Positions 1 through 5,170 are shown, counted from the stretch's first letter. The stretch is DNA of 5,329 nt from JASFEQ01 sp050122535 (GCA_050122535.1 JASFIT010000338.1:1-5329); one strand, 5' to 3'. Made by a program: numbers and translations. Notes: a model not told the origin generated them from the sequence alone.

Positions 1-1
1 C

Positions 2-562
2 GTCACGGTGTTGGCCGGAGACCTGTGGGAGGGCAGGGAGTATTTCGGGCCTTTATTCTACAATCAGATAAAAGCAGCAGAACTTCTGCTATTCAACAAG
101 GTTGACCTTCTGCCTAGGGAGGAGGTGCCACGATCTCTGCAGGAGATCAGAGAGATCAATCCCTCCTGCTCGGTGGTACCTACTCACCATTGTCACGTTG
201 ATCCAGAGGTGCTCTGGAAACCTGGGGTTGGGGGTGATCATCAAACAGAGTTGCATCTTCACCACGCACACACAGAACATGGAAGTGCTGAGGAGATGGG
301 GTATGTGACTTTTGCCTTTGAAGACAGATCCCCCTTCAAGACGGAATGCTTTCATCGTTTTATTGAGGATCTGCCCATAGAGATGTATCGGGTAAAAGGT
401 TATGCCCTTCTGGATGTAAAGCGGTTTTTTGTGAATCACGTGGGTGGTGAGACAGAGTGGATAGAGTTGGATGAGGTGGGGCCTACCAAGCTGGCCTTTG
501 TGGGCTGGCAGGTGAACGAGGAAGAGACGCTAAAGGCCCTGAAGGTGTGTTTAAACCCTTGA
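2..562 (+). CDS. CobW/P47K-family GTPase, C-terminal part (gene enters from the left edge)
   Basis: The reading frame is open from the first bases, so the N-terminus, including Walker A and the CxCC metal motif, lies outside the window. The visible 186 residues begin in the GTPase domain. An NKVD guanine-specificity motif sits at visible residues 32-35 (bases 95-106), preceded by a hydrophobic strand (AELLLF). A His-rich stretch follows (THHCH, then HLHHAHTEH at bases 254-280), typical of the linker where CobW-family metallochaperones bind Zn, Co or Ni. The remainder resembles the CobW C-terminal domain (YVTFAFED, then MYRVKGYALLD, ending with LAFVGWQV). Members of this family use GTP to insert or traffic metal ions in the cytoplasm. 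The stop is TGA, so TGA is used as an ordinary stop in this genome. The next gene, a probably metal-dependent methyltransferase, begins 115 bases later with no obvious terminator between, which suggests a shared transcript and possibly a metal-delivery role. The metal and client are not determined by the sequence. Confidence 0.88.
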   Translation, partial: VTVLAGDLWEGREYFGPLFYNQIKAAELLLFNKVDLLPREEVPRSLQEIREINPSCSVVPTHHCHVDPEVLWKPGVGGDHQTELHLHHAHTEHGSAEEMGYVTFAFEDRSPFKTECFHRFIEDLPIEMYRVKGYALLDVKRFFVNHVGGETEWIELDEVGPTKLAFVGWQVNEEETLKALKVCLNP

Positions 563-677
563 CAACATCTTAATTAGGCGAGACGTGGCCGAAGAAAGGA
601 GGTGAAAGATTCTAAACCGGTAAAGGCAGGTTCGTGACCACGAGGAATTTAACACACTAAATAGAAGGAGGTTACTC
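563..677 (+). other. Leader between CobW and the methyltransferase gene, with an orphan Shine-Dalgarno
   Basis: This 115-base gap contains two strong Shine-Dalgarno sequences. AAGGAGG at 665-671 serves the methyltransferase ATG at 678. The other, AGGAGGTGA at 597-605, has no ATG, GTG or TTG at normal spacing. The only nearby start, GTG at 602, overlaps the Shine-Dalgarno itself and would give an 11-codon peptide ending at TGA 635-637. A TTGACA at 559-564 resembles a -35 box, but no acceptable -10 lies 16-18 bases downstream. I see no strong terminator and no recognisable riboswitch. Confidence 0.4.
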
Positions 678-1712
678 ATGGCCAAACAGAAGTTAATCGA
701 TGCTTATCGGGGAAAAAGAACCGAAGATCCCCCCTGGGTGCCCTATGCAGGCGTTCATTGTGCCTTTCTCATCAATGAACCTGCAGATAAGATGCTGCAA
801 GATGCGGCGCTTCTGGCAAAAGGGGTGGTGAACGCTGCGCAGAGGTATAAGGCGGATGGGATTCCCTTGGTATTTGACCTTTCAGTTGAGGCCAATTCTG
901 TGGGTTGTGACCTGAAATGGTGGCCCGACAACGTGCCATCAGTGACGACCCATCCCTGTTCTGACAAGACGCCTGCCGACGCTGGGCTCGGGATTCCCAC
1001 CAAGGACTCGGGTCGCTGGCCGGTGCTCTATGAGGCGGCCAAGATTGCCAAACCCCAGTTGGATGAAATGGACTGCGTGTTGATGGGTCTTTATTGCGGT
1101 CCGCTGACATTAGCATCCCATTTGGCCGGGGTGCGAATCTTTACGGATGTCTATAAGAATCCAGACTTTGCCCATGCGGTATGCAAGTATGCCGGGGAAG
1201 TGGGCGCTGCAGCGGCTGGTTTCTATGCGGAGATGGGATGTGAGATTATTGCCATTGTGGATCCTGTGGCCTCGCAGATCAAGTCAGAGACATTTCAGCA
1301 GTTTGTGACCCCTAATTCGCAAGATGCGATTAAGGTGATCCACGATGCAAATCTGACGTCCTCCTTTTTCATCTGTGGTGACGCCACCAAGGTCATGGAA
1401 GATGTCTGCAAGATCGGTACACACGGTTTTGCCATCGATGAGCAGTTGAACCTGAACTTTATCCGTGACTTGGCCCACAAACATGGTGTGGGATTTGGAG
1501 GAAACCTGAAGCTGACGCTGGCCTTGAGCCTAGGCTTGCTCTCCCCGAGGGAGGATGCCATCGTAAGCCTCGCCGCGGGCGGCCATATAGGCTATACATT
1601 CGCCCCTGGGTGAGACATGCCATACGATGTTCCGGTGGAACATATGGATCAAGCGATTGAGGCGAAGGACTGGTATTATCAATACTACGCCAAGTATCCT
1701 GAGTCCTGGTAA
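678..1712 (+). CDS. URO-D/MtaA-MtbA-type methyltransferase, predicted selenoprotein (TGA 1611-1613 read as Sec312)
   Basis: The product belongs to the uroporphyrinogen-decarboxylase superfamily, in the branch of MtaA/MtbA/CmuA-like enzymes that move methyl groups between corrinoid proteins and thiols. Family landmarks in order: GPLTLASHLAG (residues 141-151), EIIAIVDPVAS (189-199), FICGDATKV (231-239), GGNLKLTL (274-281) and the C-terminal APG-U-DMPYDVPVEHM. A normal reading stops at TGA after residue 311. The same frame continues for 32 codons to TAA at 1710-1712, giving 344 residues, closer to the family's usual length. The TGA replaces the Cys that serves as the last metal/thiol ligand in characterised relatives, and a SECIS-like hairpin follows directly. 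The first ligand motif, usually HxC, is FxC here (F231, C233), so metal binding may be unusual. The start is ATG 678, six bases after AAGGAGG at 665-671. Cytoplasmic location is inferred, since no signal peptide or membrane segment is visible. A corrinoid partner is not in the window and the methyl donor is unknown. A nonsense mutation or read error is the main alternative. Confidence 0.86.
1611..1647 (+). promoter_or_regulatory. Predicted bacterial SECIS element with its Sec-specifying TGA
   Basis: The TGA at 1611-1613 is followed by a hairpin inside the coding sequence. The upper stem is ATGTTCC (1627-1633) paired perfectly with GGAACAT (1637-1643) around a three-base loop GGT (1634-1636). 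A lower stem of four pairs, CCAT (1620-1623) with ATGG (1644-1647), is separated by a 3-base bulge, ACG (1624-1626), on the 5' side. The loop begins 20 bases after the TGA and its first two bases are G. These are the hallmarks of bacterial SECIS elements bound by SelB: a short apical loop with an early G, roughly 16-37 bases from the UGA. The hairpin and its placement are seen directly; its function is inferred. Confidence 0.83.
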
Positions 1713-1740
1713 AAAGGCCTGAGAAAGGAGGATGCAATTC

Positions 1741-2142
1741 ATGGCAGATGTAATTAACATAGATGTGTTGACCCTGGACAGTGTGCAGTGTGCTGCCTGT
1801 GGATACATGATGGAATCCATTGCGGCCTTGCCCAAAGATGTCCAGGAGATGATTGTATACAGTGAGTGGTCTATCAAGAACAAGGATGGAATCGGGAAGT
1901 TCTTGGAGCTCCAGGGTAGGGTTTTGCCAACGATCTGCATTGAGAGGGATCTGGTATTCGAAAGCATCATCCCTCAATATGAGGAACTCATCGATGAGAT
2001 GGCGAAACGGGCCCCTAACGATGCGATGAGAGACCGTCTCAAGTCACTCCGCGAGCATGGATTCGAGTTCGACAAGATCCAGGAGAACCTTGCAAGGGCG
2101 GGAGCGGGCCAGTTCACTCGCGTAGATTCCGAAAAGAAGTAG
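1741..2142 (+). CDS. Thioredoxin-like protein with CAAC active site (133 aa)
   Basis: This is a small thioredoxin-fold protein with no signal peptide, so probably a cytoplasmic thiol-disulfide protein. A first beta strand (INIDVLTLDS) leads to the active-site motif CAAC (C17-C20) at the start of a helix, QCAACGYMMESI. A probable cis-proline follows in GRVLPTICI (P63), and then the conserved-looking tail LVFESIIPQYEEL (71-83). The last 45 or so residues form a charged helical extension not found in minimal thioredoxins. I chose ATG 1741 over the in-frame ATG 1732 because AGGAGG at 1726-1731 touches the latter but is nine bases from 1741. The gene starts 28 bases after the readthrough end of the methyltransferase, so the two are very probably co-transcribed. 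It shares motifs with the next gene and looks like a divergent paralog. A role in reducing the methyltransferase's Cys/Sec site or handling its thiol substrate is only contextual inference. Confidence 0.82.
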   Translation: MADVINIDVLTLDSVQCAACGYMMESIAALPKDVQEMIVYSEWSIKNKDGIGKFLELQGRVLPTICIERDLVFESIIPQYEELIDEMAKRAPNDAMRDRLKSLREHGFEFDKIQENLARAGAGQFTRVDSEKK

Positions 2143-2170
2143 ATTGACCACAAACCAACCAAACTTCAAA

Positions 2171-2208
2171 CCAGGGGCTCCGTCAGGGGCCCCTGGCACA
2201 ATCATTTT
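2171..2208 (+). terminator. GC-rich hairpin, possible intrinsic terminator or attenuator
   Basis: An 11-pair stem (one G-T wobble) joins 2171-2181 to 2186-2196 around a GTCA tetraloop at 2182-2185. The core is CCAGGGGC with GCCCCTGG. It begins 28 bases after the thioredoxin-like stop. The downstream run is imperfect, with only ATTTT at 2204-2208 after an eight-base gap, so termination may be partial. It could instead stabilise the 3' end of the upstream message. It lies 33 bases before the next gene. Confidence 0.55.
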
Positions 2209-2228
2209 GCGATTCTCAGGGAAAAGGG

Positions 2229-2573
2229 ATGGAATCTAACGGATTCATCCACATAGAGATTATTCATCAAGGTGATCATTGCGCTGCGTGCCAATATATG
2301 GCTGAGGCGGTCGAGGAGGTGATACCGGAATACGGTAACGCGATCCGTTTCACCAAGGTTGAATATACGAAGAGCAAGAAACATGCTCGGCGCTTCTATG
2401 ATCTCTCGGTCTCGCTTTACGGAGAAGAGGAATTAAGGAAACGGATGAGATGCGCCCCTATACCCTCGTTATTCATTAATGGCGAACTCATTTTTGACGC
2501 CATTCCGCCCCGCTATGAACTCGTAGATGCCATAGAGTCTGCTTTAGAAAAACATGGCCTTTCAAAGGCTTAA
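2229..2573 (+). CDS. Second thioredoxin-like protein with CAAC active site (114 aa)
   Basis: This 114-residue protein has a thioredoxin-like layout: strand GFIHIEIIH, active site HCAACQYM (C18-C21), a long helix, strand IRFTKVEYT, and a cis-proline region APIPSLFING (P79 the likely cis-proline). It ends LIFDAIPPRYELVDAIESAL. The CAAC site and the F-(D/E)-x-I-x-P-x-YE motif are shared with the protein at 1741-2142, so the two look like diverged paralogs. An extra Cys (C75) lies just before the cis-proline region and could form a resolving or metal-binding contact. The start is ATG 2229, preceded by a modest AGGGA-type ribosome site around 2218-2222. This site is weaker than those of its neighbours, which fits reduced or separately controlled expression behind the hairpin at 2171-2196. 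There is no signal peptide. Its partner is unknown; the methyltransferase upstream and thioredoxin reductase downstream are contextual candidates. Confidence 0.8.
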   Translation: MESNGFIHIEIIHQGDHCAACQYMAEAVEEVIPEYGNAIRFTKVEYTKSKKHARRFYDLSVSLYGEEELRKRMRCAPIPSLFINGELIFDAIPPRYELVDAIESALEKHGLSKA

Positions 2574-2579
2574 ATTTTT
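2556..2579 (+). terminator. Small hairpin with T run overlapping the end of the second thioredoxin-like gene
   Basis: GCCTT (2557-2561) pairs with AAGGC (2565-2569) around TCA, with a possible added G-T pair outside. TTTTT follows at 2575-2579, after TAAA. The stop codon TAA lies between stem and T run. The stem is short, so this is a weak terminator candidate, but it coincides with the switch from dense coding to repeat-bearing non-coding sequence. Confidence 0.4.
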
Positions 2580-2905
2580 GGGATCATGGAATATTGGAAT
2601 GATGGAATGATGGCTTTATTTGCAGGTTTATCCCTATTCATTCTATGACTCCAACGTTACATCATTCCGCACAGATATGCAGAGCTTGGCCACCATCCAG
2701 GTTCCTAAGACCCCCATAGAGTGCAGGAATCTTAAGGCATTCAATTCCTACCAAAAGAATAAGGAAAAGCATTTTCACGGTTTCTTGCGATTTTCTTATA
2801 ATGACGAAATCGTTCCGGTCGCTTTATGCGGAGTGGGGCGGGCGCGCGAAGCATTATGGTTTGATTTCAATTTGAAGAGCTCTAATTGAAGGAGTTTTGG
2901 CAGGT
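2574..2905. other. Probable non-coding stretch with short GGAAT repeats
   Basis: About 330 bases hold no gene I can support. Near the left end are tandem-like units, GGAATATT then two GGAATGATG copies (2596-2604 and 2604-2612). The second copy can pair with CATCATTCC at 2660-2668. An open frame from TTG 2620 to 2889 would encode 89 residues, but it lacks a ribosome site, has no recognisable domain and starts inside the repeat-flanked region, so I do not call it. The right end carries GAAGGAG (2888-2894), the ribosome site of the next gene. No convincing promoter was found. Confidence 0.5.
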
Positions 2906-3205
2906 ATGGGCAGAGATGACGTGCTTCAGGAGTTACAGAAGTTTGTTATTGAAAACGGTTTGCCGAAAACGGATATGGCCCTTTTTGGAATTAAGTGCCC
3001 TTATTGTGGAAAATCAGACCGTATTAGACAGTTGGAAGATCCGGATGAATTGCCAGAAGGTATGGATCCTGAAGTTATTAAGAGATATGAAGAACTTTGG
3101 AAAAATCTCACACAATCAAGCGGGTCTCTAGGTGTGTGTAAATTCTGTAATAATCCCCTCGGCATTTCTATGGATCAAGGGAAGGCTGAACCATTGTATG
3201 AATGA
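2906..3205 (+). CDS. Small zinc-ribbon-like protein of unknown function (99 aa)
   Basis: I do not recognise a named family. The protein has two CxxC pairs, CPYC (C31-C34) and CKFC (C78-C81), about 43 residues apart. This is the usual pattern of a four-Cys zinc ribbon or rubredoxin-like knuckle. Each pair is followed by a small turn (CGKSD; CNNPLG). Between them lies an acidic segment (LEDPDELPEGMDPE) and a helix (VIKRYEELWKNL). The N-terminal 30 residues look helical (DDVLQELQKFVIENG). ATG 2906 is preferred, 11 bases after GAAGGAG at 2888-2894. TTG 2897 is in frame but only two bases from that site. The stop is TGA. The frame stays open past it to a TAA near 3301, but through low-complexity repeats, so that readthrough is not believed. 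Bound Zn or Fe, or a redox role beside the thioredoxin-like genes, is inference. Confidence 0.72.
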   Translation: MGRDDVLQELQKFVIENGLPKTDMALFGIKCPYCGKSDRIRQLEDPDELPEGMDPEVIKRYEELWKNLTQSSGSLGVCKFCNNPLGISMDQGKAEPLYE

Positions 3206-3254
3206 CGACAGCTTGGCGTTCGGCTACGAGGTTTTGACGGTTATTTTTTCAAAT

Positions 3255-3283
3255 GGGAACCCGGAACCCAGAACGGGGAACCC
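3255..3283. repeat. Short GGAACCC direct repeats
   Basis: Three spaced copies of GGAACCC occur at 3256-3262, 3263-3269 and 3277-3283, the first two abutting, in the gap between the zinc-ribbon gene and the small thioredoxin gene. Such copies are low-complexity intergenic sequence; no function is visible. Confidence 0.6.
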
Positions 3284-3320
3284 GAAGCGCGAAGCCGGTA
3301 AGTGAAAAGGAGGTTAAGAC

Positions 3321-3569
3321 ATGAAAGTTGAGATATTAGGTCCAGGATGTAAACGCTGTGATCAGCTTTATGAAAACACTGTGTCCGCCGTATCGGATTT
3401 GGATTCATCAACGGATATTGAGGTTACGAAAGTCAAGGATGTGGATTACTTCACAAAAATGGGCGTCTTTATGACGCCGGGTCTCGTTATCGATGGAAAG
3501 GTGGAGTCTGTGGGCAAGGTCCTTTCCGTTGAACAGGTCAAAGAAAAGATAAAGGGAAATATGGCATAG
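3321..3569 (+). CDS. Minimal thioredoxin-like protein, redox-active disulfide family (82 aa)
   Basis: The 82-residue product matches the small archaeal/bacterial thioredoxin family often annotated as redox-active disulfide protein or Thioredoxin_3. It opens MKVEILGPGCKRC, with the active site C10-x-x-C13 right after the first strand. It then has a helix, a second strand (IEVTKVKD) and a cis-proline in MTPGLVIDGKV (P53). It ends with the strand and helix SVGKVLSVEQVKEKI. Length and motif order are complete for the family, and ATG 3321 lies seven bases after AAGGAGG (3307-3313). Members are cytoplasmic dithiol carriers, sometimes reduced by a thioredoxin reductase. A thioredoxin-reductase-like gene begins 1.6 kb downstream on the same strand and is a plausible but untested partner. 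The CKRC site is more basic than the CAAC sites of the other two proteins, suggesting different clients. Confidence 0.88.
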   Translation: MKVEILGPGCKRCDQLYENTVSAVSDLDSSTDIEVTKVKDVDYFTKMGVFMTPGLVIDGKVESVGKVLSVEQVKEKIKGNMA

Positions 3570-3587
3570 AAAATCTCGGGTTCCATT

Positions 3588-3620
3588 AGAGGAAGGGATG
3601 AACGTTAGCCCCTTTTCTCT
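3588..3620 (+). terminator. Hairpin after the small thioredoxin gene
   Basis: AGAGGAAGGG (3588-3597) pairs with CCTTTTCTCT (3611-3620) in ten pairs, two of them G-T, around a 13-base loop. It lies 18 bases past the stop. No T tract follows the stem, although the 3' arm itself is pyrimidine-rich. It may act as a weak terminator or simply stabilise the 3' end. Confidence 0.33.
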
Positions 3621-3650
3621 GACACGAACTGATACGAGATACCTGATGCT

Positions 3651-3962
3651 AGATGCTGGATGCTAGATGCCGATAAGAACGCAATAATAAACTTAACATG
3701 GTCATTGCGAGCGACTCCCGCGGAGGCGGGAGGAGCGCGGCAATCTCATCCTTCACTTGGAGATTGCGGAGCCTGTTCCGAGCCAGGTGTTTTCTAAGAA
3801 AGCACATCTGCAAAACATGAGATTGCTTCGCCCCCGACTCTATGGGGGCTCGCAATGACGGGCGAGGAATCCCTCTCCTCGCAATGACACTTTAGTTACC
3901 GCGACTGTATTATATATGGAACAGAAGCTTTTTCTAAATTCAGTATCAAGCATCCAGCATCT
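3651..3962. repeat. Outer inverted repeat AGATGCTGGATGC / GCATCCAGCATCT enclosing the palindromic element
   Basis: AGATGCTGGATGC at 3651-3663 is exactly complementary to GCATCCAGCATCT at 3950-3962. The left side belongs to a short tandem array of ATGCT-GGATGCT-AGATGC-type units spanning about 3643-3670. On the right, GGTATC (3963-3968) mirrors GATACC (3638-3643) imperfectly in spacing. The pair encloses the inner palindromic element at 3701-3859. Such units recur in intergenic regions of some anaerobic bacterial genomes, but copy number cannot be judged here. Confidence 0.6.
3701..3888. repeat. Palindromic REP/MITE-like element with subterminal hairpins
   Basis: The ends are a perfect 12-base inverted repeat, GTCATTGCGAGC (3701-3712) and GCTCGCAATGAC (3848-3859). 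The inner ends of the arms are a second perfect 10-base inverted repeat, GCAATCTCAT (3740-3749) and ATGAGATTGC (3817-3826). Each arm carries its own hairpin at the equivalent place: CTCCCGC-GGAG-GCGGGAG (3715-3732) on the left and CCCCC...GGGGG (3831-3848) on the right. A third copy of the terminal sequence, CTCGCAATGAC, is at 3878-3888. Single-stranded DNA or RNA could fold into a cloverleaf-like form. There is no transposase, so if mobile it would be non-autonomous. It could also act as a bidirectional transcription barrier. Confidence 0.75.
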
Positions 3963-4029
3963 GGTATCGGATTCTTGCTTGCACAGAAACAGGGCAAGAG
4001 TCTGAGATCTGCTTTAAAGGAGATAGCTC

Positions 4030-5070
4030 ATGACTGATACTACTGGCGTCTATCTTATTACCGGTTTCCTGGGAAGCGGGAAGACCACCTTTTTGAACCG
4101 TATCATTGACAAGTTCCCCAAAGACAAGAAGCTTACGATCCTGATGAACGAATTCGGTGAGATCGGAATAGATGGCACTTTGATTGAGGGCGAAGAACTT
4201 GACATGATGGAAATCAGCAAAGGTTCCATCTTTTGTGTCTGCGTAAAAACCGATTTTATAAAAGGACTATATGAACTGAAGAACACCGTTCAGCCCGATG
4301 TGCTCATCATCGAATCCACGGGGGTTGCAAACCCTTCTGATCTGAAAAGGGATTTGAAACTCCCCATATTTAACGATCGGTTTCAGTTTGTGGAGCAGTT
4401 TTGTGTCCTTGACGCCGCGCACTTCCTGGATGCTTACGACACTTACGCCTCCTTGGAAAAGCAGATTGCTTCTTCCACGGTGTTCATCATAAACAAGACC
4501 GACCTTGCACCCAGCGAGACCATCGACAAAGTCAAAAAAGTGGTCCATGAATTCCATCCCGCCCCATACTTTTTTGAGACCACGTATGCGGATATACCTT
4601 TGGAACAATTCTTATTCCCTGAAGAAGCGGCCGCAAAAGTGGATAAAGAATCAGTCTCCAAGAAACGCGAAAAGCGAGTCTTGTCAGAGAATGAACTGGA
4701 TCAATTCGTTGATGACCTCCTGGACGACCCTGATCTTGAAATTACTCCGCCTGACCGCCTGCTGTCCGTGACCTATCATTGGTCTGGGAACGATTTAGAG
4801 CAAGTGAGAGAGATGGCGGAGAGGCTCCCTTCTTCCGTTGTGCGAGCGAAAGGGTTCTTGGAGGAAAAGGGGGACATCTATCTATTCAGCTACGTCATGG
4901 GAGACTGGACCATTGAGGCGTCAGGAATCACAGAGGATCGGATTGAGCACATGAATGTGGTGGTCTTTATCGGGCCACCAGAATCCATGGAGGGCATTGA
5001 GGAGGCGTCCAAAACGGGAGACTGGAAAAGCATGGGAACTTTTCAACCCATGTCACAAGTGGGAGATTAG
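4030..5070 (+). CDS. CobW/P47K-family GTPase metallochaperone (346 aa, complete)
   Basis: This is a complete G3E-class GTPase of the CobW/P47K family. Walker A, GFLGSGKTT, is at residues 12-20. A switch region, MNEFGEIGIDG, is at 39-49. The Walker B-like strand with ESTG (DVLIIESTGVANP) is at 90-102, and the guanine motif NKTD at 155-158. The family's metal-binding CxCC is present only as CVC (C69-C71) in GSIFCVCVKTDF, so one Cys of the usual site is missing; this may mark a subfamily with different metal preference. A charged linker (about 205-240) leads to the C-terminal domain (LLSVTYHW, then VVRAKGFLEEKGDIYLFSYV). It lacks the His-rich stretch seen in the partial CobW protein at the left edge, so the two are not recent duplicates. 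ATG 4030 lies seven bases after AAAGGAG (4016-4022). Location is cytoplasmic. The probable role is GTP-dependent delivery of a metal or cofactor to an enzyme; the client is unknown. Confidence 0.92.
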   Translation: MTDTTGVYLITGFLGSGKTTFLNRIIDKFPKDKKLTILMNEFGEIGIDGTLIEGEELDMMEISKGSIFCVCVKTDFIKGLYELKNTVQPDVLIIESTGVANPSDLKRDLKLPIFNDRFQFVEQFCVLDAAHFLDAYDTYASLEKQIASSTVFIINKTDLAPSETIDKVKKVVHEFHPAPYFFETTYADIPLEQFLFPEEAAAKVDKESVSKKREKRVLSENELDQFVDDLLDDPDLEITPPDRLLSVTYHWSGNDLEQVREMAERLPSSVVRAKGFLEEKGDIYLFSYVMGDWTIEASGITEDRIEHMNVVVFIGPPESMEGIEEASKTGDWKSMGTFQPMSQVGD

Positions 5071-5075
5071 TTTTC

Positions 5076-5145
5076 AAATTTAGGGATTGAGGAATAGCGG
5101 AAAATTGAGATCTTTGAATTTCTTTAATCCCCCAATTCCTAAATT
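5076..5145. repeat. Imperfect AT-rich inverted repeat between CobW and the reductase gene
   Basis: AATTTAGGGATTGAGG (5077-5092) and CCCCAATTCCTAAATT (5130-5145) are complementary with two weak positions, enclosing about 37 bases. TCCTAAATT is partly repeated directly at 5145-5153. No T run follows, so it is not a classic terminator. It may be another dispersed intergenic repeat or a processing stem. Confidence 0.45.
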
Positions 5146-5170
5146 CCTAAATTTTAAAGGAGGGCTGATT

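Larger units (their letters stand above)
3570..4029. other. 460-base intergenic block, no gene
   Basis: This block separates the small thioredoxin gene from the CobW gene and holds only repeats: the 3' hairpin at 3588-3620, the outer inverted repeat and the inner palindromic element. The open frame on the minus strand at 3649-3855 is a by-product of the palindrome. An AT-rich stretch TATTATATATGG (3909-3920) could contain a -10 box for the CobW gene. The best upstream match, ATGACA at 3884-3889, is spaced 19 bases away, so any promoter call would be weak. The CobW ribosome site AAAGGAG is at 4016-4022. Confidence 0.6.

Noticed and set aside
10..35. GCC-GGAGACCTG resembling a cobalamin riboswitch B12 box
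   Set aside because: It lies within the coding frame of the CobW protein and none of the surrounding riboswitch helices are visible.
560..577. Readthrough of the TGA ending the partial CobW gene
   Set aside because: Only four codons (CAA CAT CTT AAT) before TAG, the protein already ends after a normal C-terminal domain, and no SECIS-like structure follows.
1611..1712. TGA as a pseudogene mutation or as Trp codon in a variant genetic code
   Set aside because: The frame remains intact after it with family-like residues, the aligned family residue is Cys not Trp, TGA acts as a stop in two neighbouring genes, and a SECIS-like hairpin is correctly placed. A single-base read error remains formally possible.
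2620..2889. 89-residue open frame starting at TTG
   Set aside because: No ribosome site, no recognisable domain, starts next to GGAATGATG repeats with an inverted copy inside it; better explained as chance openness of non-coding DNA or a decayed gene.
3203..3301. Second possible TGA readthrough, at the end of the zinc-ribbon gene
   Set aside because: The frame stays open to a TAA near 3301, but the extension is built from GGAACCC repeats, has no conserved-looking residues, and no hairpin with an early-G loop at the right distance was seen.
3649..3855. 68-residue minus-strand open frame
   Set aside because: It overlaps the palindromic element and its composition follows from the inverted repeats; no ribosome site or domain.
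3701..3888. CRISPR array
   Set aside because: The repeated units are inverted rather than regularly spaced direct repeats, and spacers of uniform length are absent.
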